From an uncultured Rhizobiaceae bacterium (GTDB lineage: Bacteria; Pseudomonadota; Alphaproteobacteria; Rhizobiales; Rhizobiaceae): 64,000 nucleotides of DNA. The notes below the pieces were generated by a model. That model did not search any database and was not told the origin of the DNA. It was given only the letters and a program-made list of their open reading frames with translations. Positions 27,610-37,777 of the stretch are shown here, piece after piece (positions within the stretch are counted from its first letter, which is position 1; every line of letters starts with the position of its first letter). The stretch is from positions 3,596,001 through 3,660,000 of the forward strand of contig CATOTF010000002.1 of the NCBI GenBank assembly GCA_951813045.1. The letters run 5' to 3'. Made by a program: the position numbers and the translations under genes.

Positions 27610-28670
27610 AAACGCCGATCCCAGTGTCCCTTATTACCGGGTTCCTGGGGTCAGGCAAAACCACCCTTCTCAATGACCTGTTAAACAGTGGCGAACTCAA
27701 AGATACCGCTCTAATCATCAATGAATTCGGGGATGTGAGCATCGACCACCTTTTAGTGGAAACTGCTGATGAAGGAATTGTCGAACTCTCTGACGGGTGC
27801 CTGTGCTGCACAATACGCGGCGACCTCATCGATACGTTAACCCGTCTGATCAACCGCCAGCCCCGACCTGCCCGCATCGTCATTGAAACGACAGGTCTCG
27901 CGGACCCAGCCCCCATTCTCCATGCCATCATGGGCCATCCTGTGATGAGTGATCTTTTACGACTAGACGGGGTGATCACGCTGGTGGATGCGGTAAACGG
28001 TAACCGGACGCTGGATGACCACGAAGAAGCGATAAAACAGGTCGCGGTTGCAGACAGGCTTGTGATCACTAAATCCGATATTCAGGAACTGTCATCTCAA
28101 CTGACTTCTCGACTGGAACGTCTAAATCCCTCGGCCAGGATTATTGGTATCGGCGACAAGCCAGATTTCTCCAACTTGTTTGATTGTGGACTGTATAACC
28201 CCGACACCAAAACGGCCGACGTGAACCGTTGGCTCAATGATGAAGCGCAAAAACACCCCCATCATCACCATCATGAAGACGTGAACCGCCACGACGCCAG
28301 AATTCGGGCTTTCACATTGATCTCGGAAAATTCCGTTGGTGCGGCAACATTAGCCAGTTTTACTGATCTATTACGCTCCGCCCATGGTCCAAACCTACTG
28401 CGGGTCAAGGGCATTATCCGGATCAAGGAAGACCCGGAACGCCCCGTAGTTATTCACGGGGTTCAGCAGATATTTCATCCACCAGCAACACTACCCCTTT
28501 GGCCCGATGACGACCGGCGCACTCGTCTGGTGATGATCACCAAAGACCTGTCGCAGGAACTGGTGGAAAAACTGTTTGACGCTTTTGTCGGTAATTCACG
28601 TGTGGATACACCAGACCGACAAGCTCTTGACGAAAACCCCTTGGCGGTGCCCGGGGTGAAATTTAGATAG
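27606..28670 (+). CDS. CobW/YjiA-family G3E GTPase
   Basis: 354 aa. P-loop GFLGSGKTT (12–20), metal-binding CxCC motif GCLCC (64–68), ETTGLADPAPI, and the guanine-specificity TKSD follow in order; a His-rich loop (HPHHHHHEDVNRH, about 218–230) precedes the CobW C-terminal domain. Such proteins act as GTP-driven metal (often zinc) chaperones. The neighbourhood does not show the cobalamin genes expected for true CobW, nor a visible Zur site. Translationally coupled to the DD-carboxypeptidase. Confidence 0.9.
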   Translation: MKTPIPVSLITGFLGSGKTTLLNDLLNSGELKDTALIINEFGDVSIDHLLVETADEGIVELSDGCLCCTIRGDLIDTLTRLINRQPRPARIVIETTGLADPAPILHAIMGHPVMSDLLRLDGVITLVDAVNGNRTLDDHEEAIKQVAVADRLVITKSDIQELSSQLTSRLERLNPSARIIGIGDKPDFSNLFDCGLYNPDTKTADVNRWLNDEAQKHPHHHHHEDVNRHDARIRAFTLISENSVGAATLASFTDLLRSAHGPNLLRVKGIIRIKEDPERPVVIHGVQQIFHPPATLPLWPDDDRRTRLVMITKDLSQELVEKLFDAFVGNSRVDTPDRQALDENPLAVPGVKFR

Positions 28671-28683
28671 ACCATTGCCGGCG

Positions 28684-28938
28684 CTACAGTTTCTCACCCC
28701 GCCTCTCGATGAGGAACCGATGACTATCTCCTTCGCCTTCCCCCTGTTCAAGTAACGCTTGACCGCGTTCATTACAGAAATTTGGAATATCAATCACCGC
28801 AAGCGGATCGTCGGTAAGAACCCATAGACGCGAACCCACCTGAATCTTACGAAGAGCATTTTGAGCCTTCAATACAGGTAAGGGACATTGATAGCCGCGT
28901 AAATCAAGCACAGTGATATTGTCTTCCTCGATTTCCAT
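28684..28938 (-). CDS. TusA-like sulfurtransferase
   Basis: 84-aa single-domain protein with LDLRGYQCPLPVLKAQNAL, the CPxP sulfur-carrier motif of TusA (Cys at about residue 18), followed by LWVLTDDPLAVIDIPNFC. TusA proteins relay persulfide sulfur for tRNA thiolation, molybdenum-cofactor or other pathways. Convergent with the CobW gene, 13 bases between stops. No sulfur-relay partner genes are adjacent. Confidence 0.88.
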   Translation of the reverse strand: MEIEEDNITVLDLRGYQCPLPVLKAQNALRKIQVGSRLWVLTDDPLAVIDIPNFCNERGQALLEQGEGEGDSHRFLIERRGEKL

Positions 28939-29043
28939 ACGCAGGCTTCCTTGTCACAAGCTTTATAGATCATCTTCCAATCGAGTAGCAGATTCCGTAC
29001 AAAACGGAATACACTTACGCGCCAGTTACAAGGAGTTACGCCC

Positions 29044-29577
29044 GTGCCACAAGATATTCTCAACTTTTGGATTGATGCCGGCCCCGAAAAATGGTGGCGA
29101 AAAGACGCGAAATTTGATGCGGAAATCAATTCGCGGTTTGGTGCACTCTATGAGCAGGCATGCGCCGGGAAATTGGACAACTGGGCATCCGAGCCCGAGA
29201 GCGCTCTTGCCCTCATCATTCTACTCGACCAGTTTTCAAGAAACCTGCACCGTAACAGTCCAAGAGCATTCGCTCAGGACGCAAAATGCGCCGCACTCGT
29301 TCATCAGTTAATCGATGCCGGTATGGACAGGCAGATGCCGGAAAAAATTGCCGAGTTCTGCTACATGCCCTTGATGCACTCCGAACAGCTCCAAGATCAG
29401 GAAACCTGCCTGCACGAGATGAAGCGCACGGGAAAACAGGGCAACATAAAGGCCGCAAAGGAACATCTTGAAATCATTGAAAAGTTCGGCCGTTTCCCCC
29501 ATCGTAATCCGGTGCTTGGGCGCGACACAACACCTGAAGAAAAAGCGTTTCTGGATGGCGGCGGATTTTCTGGTTAA
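29044..29577 (+). CDS. DUF924 family protein
   Basis: 177 aa, GTG start at 29044 preceded by AAGGAGTTACGCCC. The DUF924 consensus is clear: ILNFWIDAGPEKWWRKDAKFDAEINSRF, ALALIILLDQFSRNLHR, FCYMPLMHSEQLQDQE and FGRFPHRNPVLGRDTTPEEKAFL. The fold is TPR-like; function is unknown in the family. Alone in orientation between divergent tusA and the CtrA-box region that its stop codon overlaps. Confidence 0.88.
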   Translation: MPQDILNFWIDAGPEKWWRKDAKFDAEINSRFGALYEQACAGKLDNWASEPESALALIILLDQFSRNLHRNSPRAFAQDAKCAALVHQLIDAGMDRQMPEKIAEFCYMPLMHSEQLQDQETCLHEMKRTGKQGNIKAAKEHLEIIEKFGRFPHRNPVLGRDTTPEEKAFLDGGGFSG

Positions 29578-29588
29578 CAAGCCGTTAA
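29574..29588. promoter_or_regulatory. CtrA-type site ahead of the flippase operon
   Basis: TTAA-CAAGCCG-TTAA, a perfect TTAA-N7-TTAA motif. It overlaps the stop codon of the DUF924 gene and lies 104–118 bases upstream of the flippase start at 29692, suggesting cell-cycle timing of the flippase/acetyltransferase pair. Binding is inferred from the motif. Confidence 0.45.
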
Positions 29589-29691
29589 TCGCATCACGCT
29601 TCTATTCAGTCATATTCCAATAAAATCTTAGCGAATTTAGTTCAGTTTATCCCAAAGCGCCGAAATTGCGTAGTGGAAGTCTGTAAGTTTA

Positions 29692-31164
29692 ATGTTCGCT
29701 GATATGATCCCGTCTCGATTGCTGGGCCCGTTTATTCCTGGGTTTGCCCGCACACGTTGGGCTGGTCCAATCGAAAAAAGCCTGGGGCTTGCAGACGCGG
29801 TTTTCGCCGGTGAGGATGAAAAGGCTCAAAGCCTCCGCACTGCTCTCGTGGCCTTCTCAATTCGCATTGTCAGCGCCTTCATCGCTTATATCAGTCAGGT
29901 TCTAATCGCCCGCTGGTTAGGCGCCCATGAATACGGCATATTTGTATGGGTGTGGGTCGCAGCGGTAATTTGTGGCGGTCTAGCCTGCCTTGGGTTTCCA
30001 TCTGCTGTCGTCCGGTTTATCCCCCAGTATCGTGTTTCAAAAGAAACAGGTCTATTGCGGGGCATCGCATTTGGCTCACGAGTATACTCAGTACTGGCAG
30101 CATCCCTGATCGCCGCTTTCGGGATAACGATTACCTATCTATTTCAGGAGACCATCACGTCGGTCTACGTGCTTCCTCTGTTTTTAGGTGCAATTTGCCT
30201 GCCGATGTTGGCACTGGCCGAAGTTCAGGACGGTGTTGCCCGGGCATTCAGCTGGGTAGACATTGCGCTTTCGCCAACCTATCTGCTGCGCCCTGTCCTC
30301 ATTCTGGTTGCTATGGCTGGGGCATTAATCGCCGGTATGGAAGCAACGGCTGCAACCGCGCTCATCGCCTCAATTGCGGCAACTTGGTTCACATCTATCG
30401 TGCAAATGTTGATCATGAACCGACGGCTGGCAAAAGCGGTTCCAACGGGTCCCCGAACTCTGACACCAAAAATCTGGATAACGGTGGCGCTCCCCATCTT
30501 CCTGGTCGAAGGCTTCTTCACCCTGTTAACTAACGTCGACATTATTATCGCAGGCGCGTACCTCCCACCTAATGAAGTTGCGGTTTATTTTGCCGCAGTA
30601 AAAACACTGGCCCTAGTTCATTTCGTATATTTCGCCGTTAAAGCCGGCGCGGCGCATCGTTATGCGCAGTATTTTACTGCGGGTGACAAACCGCAGTTTG
30701 AAGGGTTTGTCCGCGATACGGTGAAATGGACATTCTGGCCATCACTTGGCATGGCTTTGTTGATCCTGTTGACAGGTAAACTGCTGCTTTCACTCTTTGG
30801 CGCAGACTTTGCAGATGGTTACCCGCTTCTGTTTATTCTGGTCATCGGTATCGTAACACGCGCCGCCATCGGGCCTGCTGAAAGCGTGTTAAACATGTCA
30901 GGCCACCAAAATGTGTGTGCAGCTATTTACGGGGTGACGCTTCTCGTCAATGTAACATTAAACCTTACCTTGATTCCCAAGTTCGGCCTTTACGGCGCCG
31001 CGTGGGCAACGACCATCGCGATGATATTTGAGGCAGCGGCGCTCTATTCGCTGACGCTGCGACGCCTTGGTATCCATATGTTCGTATTTTCCACACACCC
31101 CCCTGCTTCACACGCATCTACATCCCAGGATTCCGTGACTCAGACTCCTGGGGAGCATGTGTAA
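29692..31164 (+). CDS. Polysaccharide flippase (Wzx/PST-like)
   Basis: 490-aa MATE-superfamily (MOP) flippase with about 12–14 helices. A hydrophilic N-terminal ~60 residues precedes IRIVSAFIAYISQVLIARWLGAHEYGIFVWVWV, typical of the first two helices of oligosaccharide flippases; GLYGAAWATTIAMIFEAAALY is the conserved end region. It should move a lipid-linked glycan across the inner membrane. A candidate substrate source is the ugd/glycosyltransferase cluster 3.4 kb upstream. The acetyltransferase gene overlaps its 3' end by eight bases. Confidence 0.85.
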   Translation: MFADMIPSRLLGPFIPGFARTRWAGPIEKSLGLADAVFAGEDEKAQSLRTALVAFSIRIVSAFIAYISQVLIARWLGAHEYGIFVWVWVAAVICGGLACLGFPSAVVRFIPQYRVSKETGLLRGIAFGSRVYSVLAASLIAAFGITITYLFQETITSVYVLPLFLGAICLPMLALAEVQDGVARAFSWVDIALSPTYLLRPVLILVAMAGALIAGMEATAATALIASIAATWFTSIVQMLIMNRRLAKAVPTGPRTLTPKIWITVALPIFLVEGFFTLLTNVDIIIAGAYLPPNEVAVYFAAVKTLALVHFVYFAVKAGAAHRYAQYFTAGDKPQFEGFVRDTVKWTFWPSLGMALLILLTGKLLLSLFGADFADGYPLLFILVIGIVTRAAIGPAESVLNMSGHQNVCAAIYGVTLLVNVTLNLTLIPKFGLYGAAWATTIAMIFEAAALYSLTLRRLGIHMFVFSTHPPASHASTSQDSVTQTPGEHV

Positions 31165-32464
31165 TACGATGGATGTGTTCGAACAGGTCATTTCTCAAGC
31201 GAGCCGCAAGCCCAATACCCTTGGGCGTGTTGTTGAGCGACGTCGCCACAAACGCGTTCCAACATTGCGTAGCTCCAGGTCGAGCATCACCTCCCACCTT
31301 TGGGAACTTGAGCTGGTTCCAGCTTTTGCCCTCACCCGATTAACGCCCGAAATTGACGAACTTGCAAAACGCAGCGTCGATAGAAATATCTTTTTTGGCA
31401 GCCAGATCCTTCTGTCCGCTTGGCCTCGGCTGACATCCTTGATGGCACCAAATGGCGTGTGGATGTTGTGTCTGTGGGAAACAACAGGAGAACAGCGCGA
31501 ATTGAGGTTGTTCATGCCAGTTCGGCGTCAGATCACCGGCCTGCCACGTAGAGAAAGTCTACAAGCCCTCTCCCACCATGTAATGCCGTTGGGAACGCCG
31601 CTCATTTGTAAGGACTGTGCGGAGGAAGCAGCGGAAACCTTGCTGCGCCTGCTGGGTGACCCCGCATTAGGACTTCCGCCTGTGCTTGAGTTTCCACACC
31701 TACGCCAATCGGAAAGCTCAATTCAACTCATCAAATCTGCTGCAGATCGGTTGGGTTTAAAACACCTCGAAAACTCCGAGCACAAACGCGCTGCGCTAGT
31801 TGCCCCTTCTGTGGACAAAGCAGGTTCGGGAAATGGTACAGCGTTGCGAAAGAAACGCTTGCGCGAGCTGGCCCGTCAAAAAAGAAAGCTGCAGGAAATC
31901 GGCCCTATTGTTTTCGAAGTTGCAGAAGATCAAGAAGCGGTTCTGGACGCATTTGAAAACTTCCTGACTCTTGAACTTAAAGGCTGGAAGGGGCGCTACG
32001 GCACCGCGCTATACAACCAGAAGAAGATGACTTCCTTTTCCCGACAAACTGTCGCGAACCTTGTGACGATTGACGGTTGTCAAATTTACTCGATGAAACA
32101 GGGGGGTAAAACAATCGCCTCCTTGATCATGCTTGGGCATGACGATGATCTCTTCCCCTGGAAGATGGCGTTTGATGAGAAACTGTCAACCTATTCTCCG
32201 GGTATGCAGTTAATGCATCATACAACAAATACCGTTTTGGGTCGCAGCACGTTCAAACAGGCCGATAGTTTGGCTGTTGCAGACCATTGGATGATGAACC
32301 GCGTCTGGCCTGATCGTATTTCCATTTCTGATTTGGCAATTGCTCTATCATCAAATGCAGAACCAGCACTGGAACGGTACATCGATTCAAAACTGCGTTA
32401 CGTTAAAATCAGGGCATTTATAAAAAATCTGATCACCAGGTTAATACCCAATTGGCAAAAATAG
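31157..32464 (+). CDS. CelD/BcsL-like GNAT acetyltransferase
   Basis: 435 aa. The C-terminal half carries the BioF2/CelD-type acetyltransferase domain: RELARQKRKLQEIGPIVFEV, FLTLELKGWKGRYGTALYNQKKMTSFSRQ, GKTIASLIMLGHDDDLFPWKMAFDEKLSTYSPGMQLMHH. Such proteins acetylate or otherwise acylate surface polysaccharides or their precursors. GGGGAGC sits directly before the ATG at 31157, which is inside the flippase 3' end, so the two are a coupled pair. A second ATG four codons later is possible. Confidence 0.8.
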   Translation: MCNTMDVFEQVISQASRKPNTLGRVVERRRHKRVPTLRSSRSSITSHLWELELVPAFALTRLTPEIDELAKRSVDRNIFFGSQILLSAWPRLTSLMAPNGVWMLCLWETTGEQRELRLFMPVRRQITGLPRRESLQALSHHVMPLGTPLICKDCAEEAAETLLRLLGDPALGLPPVLEFPHLRQSESSIQLIKSAADRLGLKHLENSEHKRAALVAPSVDKAGSGNGTALRKKRLRELARQKRKLQEIGPIVFEVAEDQEAVLDAFENFLTLELKGWKGRYGTALYNQKKMTSFSRQTVANLVTIDGCQIYSMKQGGKTIASLIMLGHDDDLFPWKMAFDEKLSTYSPGMQLMHHTTNTVLGRSTFKQADSLAVADHWMMNRVWPDRISISDLAIALSSNAEPALERYIDSKLRYVKIRAFIKNLITRLIPNWQK

Positions 32465-32469
32465 CGACC

Positions 32470-32490
32470 CGGGCACACGCGCGTGTCCCG
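32470..32490. terminator. GC-rich hairpin between convergent genes
   Basis: CGGGCACACG … CGTGTCCCG form a stem of nine pairs with one bulged C and a two-base loop, placed six bases after the acetyltransferase stop and 20 bases before the helicase stop on the other strand. It lacks a T-run on either side, so intrinsic termination is only possible. Confidence 0.3.
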
Positions 32491-32510
32491 CTTATCAACC
32501 CAAAGCCCGG

Positions 32511-34100
32511 TTAACGTGCCGGCTTTCTACGGCTTCGTTTGGTGGAGTTTTTTTGCCCCCCAGCCTTGAAGGGCTTGCTCTTTCCAGTAGCTTTACCACC
32601 CCCGCCCTTTGCAGCAGGTGCGTTATTTGGCCTTTGGCCCGGATTACGCGAACTTTCAGCACCTGCGGTGTTTTTCCGCGCTCGGTGAGGCTTGCGTTTT
32701 GACCTGGGGCTGGAACCTTCACGGCTGTCATTAAATCCGTCACCCTCCGTTGGCGGTGCCGCGGCGCGCCTCGGGTGTTTTTTATGAGGCTGTTTCGCAA
32801 CACCTTTACTGGCTTCATTTTGCTTACGGACGCTTTTTTTCTTCGGCGTACCGTCAGCCTTTCGATTTCCCCGATGCCCACGCTTAGCAGGTGCATCAAA
32901 ATTAACTTCAGATTGACTGCCATCGTCACCGGCAACCTCAATCTCTATACCCATTGTACGTTCGATCTGCTTCAACAGTTTCCGTTCATCGGGTGCGCAA
33001 AATGCGACCGCCAGCCCGTCGCGACCAGCTCTTGCGGTACGGCCAATGCGGTGCACGTAATTTTCAGGCACTTCCGGCAGGTTGAAATTGTAAACATGAC
33101 TGACGCCGGGAATATCAATACCCCGGGCAGCAACATCAGTTGCAACAAGTATGCGCACTTCTCCGGTTTTAAATGCCTTAAGCGCGCGGTCCCGCTGTCC
33201 TTGGCTTTTATTACCGTGAATAGATGCAGCCGCAAACCCATTAATCACAAGGTGCTTCATCAGTTTTTCCGCACCATGTTTGGTGCGAGCAAAAACCAGC
33301 GACAGATCGTTTTCCCGCTCGGCCAACAGCCTCTTGAGCAGGTCTGCTTTGCCCTTTGCATGAACGAAATAAACGCTTTGACTAACCTTATCCGCAGCCT
33401 TACCCGGCGGCGATACTTCCACCCTGACCGGGTCGTTTAGATAAGCCTTTGAGAGATTTGCCACTTCCGGTGGCATGGTCGCGGAAAACAACAGGGTCTG
33501 GCGCGGTGATCCCAGCAGTTTCGCAATTTTTCGAAGCGCATGGATAAACCCAAGATCAAGCATCTGATCGGCTTCGTCCAACACGAGATAACTGGCGGTG
33601 TCCAGCTTAACGGCTCCGCGATCAACCAGATCAAGCAGACGTCCAGGCGTCGCCACCAGAATATCCGTACCCCGTGCAAGGTGTTTTATCTGCGCGTTGA
33701 TAGACTGACCGCCTACCACTGAACTCACCCAAATGGGCGTTTTACGCACATAATTACGCAAATTATCGGCAATTTGGTTCACCAGTTCCCGGGTCGGTGC
33801 CAGAATTAGAGCCCGCGCAGACTTCGGCTCCGGGCGCGTACTATCAGCTAATAATCGATCCACCAGCGGCAACCCAAACGCTGCCGTTTTTCCAGTACCG
33901 GTTTGTGCCAGCCCCATAACATCATGGCCAGCCAACACCAGCGGGATGGCTTGTTCTTGGATTGGGGTGGGTTCAGATATGCCAAGTACGGCCAGCGGTC
34001 GGACCACTTTTGTGGTTAGTCCAAGGCCAACAAATGCGTTATCGGCAGCAATACTGGTGTCGCGCTGATTTGAATTCTGAGTCTGTGATTGATCGGCCAA
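32511..34100 (-). CDS. DEAD-box RNA helicase (RhlE-like)
   Basis: 529 aa. All helicase motifs are present: Q-motif EPTPIQEQAIP, AQTGTGKT, PTRELVNQ, LDEADQM, SAT, ARGIDIPGV and HRIGRTARAGR. The core ends near residue 385 and is followed by ~140 very basic, low-complexity residues (Lys/Arg/Pro/Gly-rich), typical of RhlE-type RNA-binding tails. Expected roles: RNA unwinding in ribosome assembly or mRNA decay. The next gene upstream (the L,D-transpeptidase) is co-directional, but its catalytic part ends 110 bases away. Confidence 0.92.
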   Translation of the reverse strand: MADQSQTQNSNQRDTSIAADNAFVGLGLTTKVVRPLAVLGISEPTPIQEQAIPLVLAGHDVMGLAQTGTGKTAAFGLPLVDRLLADSTRPEPKSARALILAPTRELVNQIADNLRNYVRKTPIWVSSVVGGQSINAQIKHLARGTDILVATPGRLLDLVDRGAVKLDTASYLVLDEADQMLDLGFIHALRKIAKLLGSPRQTLLFSATMPPEVANLSKAYLNDPVRVEVSPPGKAADKVSQSVYFVHAKGKADLLKRLLAERENDLSLVFARTKHGAEKLMKHLVINGFAAASIHGNKSQGQRDRALKAFKTGEVRILVATDVAARGIDIPGVSHVYNFNLPEVPENYVHRIGRTARAGRDGLAVAFCAPDERKLLKQIERTMGIEIEVAGDDGSQSEVNFDAPAKRGHRGNRKADGTPKKKSVRKQNEASKGVAKQPHKKHPRRAAAPPTEGDGFNDSREGSSPRSKRKPHRARKNTAGAESSRNPGQRPNNAPAAKGGGGKATGKSKPFKAGGQKNSTKRSRRKPAR

Positions 34101-34209
34101 TTGCGGTGCCCTGTTGCAATCGGTGCAAAAATTGGCAGCCCGATTGAATTGGCCGACCTATCGACTTCACCCGTTAGAAAGTCAAGCGGTACACCCGCTT
34201 TAAATCAAA

Positions 34210-36330
34210 TCAAACGTCCCGTGCCCGTTGACGGGCCACATGTTCCTTGGCCATGGCCTTGTCCAATGCCGCGTCACGCCCGTACATGTCGCCGTAAAAC
34301 TTTATATTGCCATCACTATCCGGCCAGGCGGTGAAATAGGCGACGTAGACGGGAATTTTACGGGATAAACGTTGTTGTTTGTTCTCCCCATCCGCAAGCT
34401 GGCCACTGATCGACGTTATGTCTGACCCCAGAACCGCCGCAGCCATTGCCCTTGGGTCCGCAAGCCGAACACATCCGTGGCTGAATGCCCGTTGTTGTTG
34501 TTTGAACAGGCTCTTCGCTGGCGTATCGTGCATATAAATTGAATGCTTGTTCGGGAACATGATTTTCAATTCACCCAGCGCATTTTTGGGTCCAGGACGC
34601 TGACGAACGTTATAAGGAAAGTCTTCCCCCACCCCATACCAATTCACGTTAGCCGAACTGATTGGTGTTCCCCGCACATTGGTGATCTCATAATCACGCT
34701 GGTCAAAATAGCTGGCATTACCACGCAGTTTGGGCAGATACTCATTGACCAGGATAGACCGTGGAATGCCCCAATAGGGATTATATTCCACATATTCGAT
34801 CTCATCGTGGAAGAAGTTCGTCTAGTTCGATGGTTTACCAACCACGGCTCGCATGGAAAGCTGAGGTTTTCCTCCAGTCATATAAGTCGCACGGTAAGCC
34901 GGTTGATTGATGAACACATGGGTATTGCCAAATCGGTCGGGATGCCAGCGCAAGCGTTCGATCGCGTACAACACTTTATTCATTTTGACTTTAGGGTCAT
35001 CGCCGGACATACGTGCAATAGATTTGCGTCCAATAATGCCATCAGGTTTGAGTTTCATCGCCTTTTGGAAATCACGAACCATGGCCTCAACATCTTCGGA
35101 ATAGACCCCTTCCTCATGGGACATCGCGAAGACATCAAAATGATCAATCATCAGTTCACGGTTATCAAGACGACGAATGCTCTCCACAATGTTCTCAAGT
35201 TGGTCGTTGGTTTGACCCGGCCGGATAAAAGTCCCTGTTTTAATCGTCACCGATTCATAACCAGCTGCTTCCTCGCGCAGACCTGCCAATTGGCTCCGCA
35301 GGTGTTCAAACGCAGGCTCCTTTGGATGCGCCGCCAACAAATCTGCCGCTGCATCGTCTGAATCGCTGATTTTGGCCAGATTAGCTTTATAATCGGAACT
35401 CAACCCCGAGAAATCATGATACCCACTAATGCCATTTGGATTCACTACACCATTTTTAGCATCCGCCATGTAGCGGAGCATTGCCGTAGTAATAGAAAAT
35501 TCCAACTGCATGGCAGCGCGCAGAATATCCTGGTTACTGGCATCATCAGCGAAAGACAAAATCGGCAGGGTGTAATCATCCGCATTGAGGCCGTAAGCAT
35601 CCGCATCTGCAAGAATCTGCAATACCGAACGGGCATTGTCGTTCAACTTGCCTTCACCGTCTAGCCAGATGAATTCGGGGCTTTTCTTATAATGCGCAAC
35701 AACAGCTTTACCCAGATTCCGGCGGGCCGAGATTTTAATCGAGCTCAAAAGTTCTGCTCCCGCTGAGAGCCGTATTGCAGCCAGCGTTGGAATGGGCTTT
35801 TCTGGTAATGCTACTTCAACAACCGGCTCGACAATTTCCGTTGTCTGGGATGCCAGAGTTACCGTCGCTTCCACTGATTCTGTTGTCAGGTTTTGCGTAT
35901 CTTCAAGAACAGGCAGTTCCGTTTGAGATTCAAGAGCTACAGGCTCCGACCGAGGCTGTGGTTCCTGTTTGGGCCGTGTACGCGCAAGCGCATCTGCAGC
36001 CAGTAGCTTTTGATCATGTGCAGAAAACGAATTTGCAAGCGAGGCAAGTGCAACCGTGCGCAATACAGTCGGTGTGTAATTCTTAAAAGTCGGGCTTTTG
36101 ACCTTTTGCACGACCTTTGGTGCCCTTTGCCTTGCGACAAGACGGGCGCGATTAATTTCCAACTCCCTGCGTCTTCTGATTTGGCGTTGGCGCCGTTCAC
36201 TACGCCGTTTTGTGGCTCTTGGAAAAAGTTTTTCAAACAGATTTGCAGCTTCAACGGGAGAACTGACCACCGCCACAGGGGCAGCAGTCAAAAAGGTTGA
36301 AGCCAGGGCAACTGCCAGAATTTTACGCAT
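34210..36330 (-). pseudogene. YcbB-type murein L,D-transpeptidase with an in-frame amber codon
   Basis: The reading frame starts at ATG 36330 (signal peptide MRKILAVALASTFLTA … SSPVEA), runs through a basic linker, an Ala/Glu/Pro-rich segment, the YcbB scaffold domain, a peptidoglycan-binding motif (MVRDFQKAMKLKPDGIIGRKS) and the start of the YkuD domain (RWHPDRFGNTHVFINQPAYR), then meets TAG at 34822–34824. The same frame continues without shift through TNFFHDEIEYVEYNPYWGIPRS to the catalytic SHGCVRL and ends at 34210. Relatives have Gln at this position (KPxNQTxFF), so a single CAG-to-TAG change explains it. The 502-residue truncated product lacks the catalytic Cys. Alternatives: assembly or sequencing error, or suppression. 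Confidence 0.88.
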
Positions 36331-36576
36331 CACAGAATTTTCCAACTTGTAAGAATGTCATCAATACCGAATCCCACCGAATGCGGTTAATATCATTAAA
36401 TATCAGGATTTTCTTCCCATGCAATTAAGGCAAAGCACCAGCAAGATCACAATATTGCCATCCCCAAATGATCGAATTTAACGCAAGTGTTGCCAGATTG
36501 CATCGCTGCAGCCATTACAGATTCCCGTGCCAGTCCTTTAGATTGATAATATTAAGTTGGCGTTATGAATACGGTA

Positions 36577-37542
36577 CTACAACCCGCGATTGGCCTCAAA
36601 CTGACCATGTTTACGAAATCGCACCAGATAATCCGGCAAAACTGACCCCATTGATGTTGCCGTAATTCCCATATCCACCAATGTGTTACCCTGCGTTTTC
36701 GCGGTTTCACCAACAACATTGTCGGATTTTAACATTTCAACCTGCCCGGGCGTAATGGGCGAACCGGGTAAAAATTGTGCAAACCCGCCCGCCATCTTTG
36801 CCAGCGAAAACGGCAAAGACACTAACCCGCGTTTACGGCCAATAATATCCAGCATTTTTTCCAAACAGGCCCGAAAACTAAGGACCTGAGGTCCGCCAAG
36901 TTCCCAAACCGAACCAGCTTCCAACTCCCCGTCCACTGCTTTGACAACCGCCTGCGCAACATCACCAACATAGACCGGTTGAAACAGTGTTCTCCCGCCG
37001 CCAATCAGGGGCAATGCAGGTGCCATTGTCGCCATCGCCGCAAAACGGTTAAAGAATTGATCTTCGGGGCCAAAAATAATCGAGGGGCGCAGGATTATGG
37101 CATCGGGAGATTCCGCCAATACCGCCTGCTCGCCTTCGGCCTTTGTTCGGGCATAATCGGCGTTGGATGCTTCATTGGCACCAATCGCTGATACTTGCAC
37201 CATTCTGGCACCGTCCGCGCACGCCGCCTGTGAAACCCAACCGGCACCTCGCGCCTGAAGACTGTTAAATTTCTGCTTGCCGCTTTCAGCTAAAATGCCC
37301 ACGAGATTTACAACGGCATCTGCCCCATCGACTGCACGGTCGATCGACCAACGGTATCTTAAATTAGCTTGAACCAGTTGAATCTGACCAACATTTCCCA
37401 ATGGTTGAAGATGCCCGGCAAGATCTGGCCTGCGGCAGGCAACCCGCACACGGTAGCCCTTTGCAGCAAGCGCACGCACGACATAGCGTCCCAGAAAGCC
37501 AGATCCGCCAAATACGGTTACAAGAGGAAGGGTCGAATGCAT
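36577..37542 (-). CDS. NDUFA9-like NAD(P)-binding protein of complex I
   Basis: 321-aa atypical short-chain dehydrogenase resembling the NDUFA9 accessory subunit found with alphaproteobacterial and mitochondrial complex I. Motifs: VTVFGGSGFLGRYVVRAL (dinucleotide site), DAVVNLVGILAESGKQKF, MVQVSAIGANEASNADYARTKAEGE and IILRPSIIFGPEDQFFNRF. The catalytic Tyr-x3-Lys is replaced by YARTK in the NDUFA9 manner. ATG 37542 is chosen for its CAGGAG seven bases upstream. Not in an operon with nuo genes here. Confidence 0.85.
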   Translation of the reverse strand: MHSTLPLVTVFGGSGFLGRYVVRALAAKGYRVRVACRRPDLAGHLQPLGNVGQIQLVQANLRYRWSIDRAVDGADAVVNLVGILAESGKQKFNSLQARGAGWVSQAACADGARMVQVSAIGANEASNADYARTKAEGEQAVLAESPDAIILRPSIIFGPEDQFFNRFAAMATMAPALPLIGGGRTLFQPVYVGDVAQAVVKAVDGELEAGSVWELGGPQVLSFRACLEKMLDIIGRKRGLVSLPFSLAKMAGGFAQFLPGSPITPGQVEMLKSDNVVGETAKTQGNTLVDMGITATSMGSVLPDYLVRFRKHGQFEANRGL

Positions 37543-37777
37543 AAAGCGGCTCCTGACAAATGCCACACGGGATAATTGTCGACTTTACTAGCGCCAAAGG
37601 CCAAAGCGCGAAAGTGCGCATAGACCAAAATAAAGCAATTTACCTCGGAGAAGCTAGATAGATCCGAAACGCGGTTAGATTTCCCTACACAAATTGGTTT
37701 ATGCAGAGACATTATGACTGTTACATTCGAAGTTCAATTTTCATTTGACAGAAATCCCAACCCGCCCTAAACCGCCC

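Noticed and set aside
28260-28300. His-rich stretch in the CobW protein as a cloning tag
   Set aside because: Metal-binding His-rich loops at this position are normal in G3E GTPases.
34822-34824. TAG as a recoded (pyrrolysine-type) codon
   Set aside because: No pyl-type genes are visible, the position is normally Gln, and recoding is not expected in this lineage; a nonsense mutation or error is simpler.
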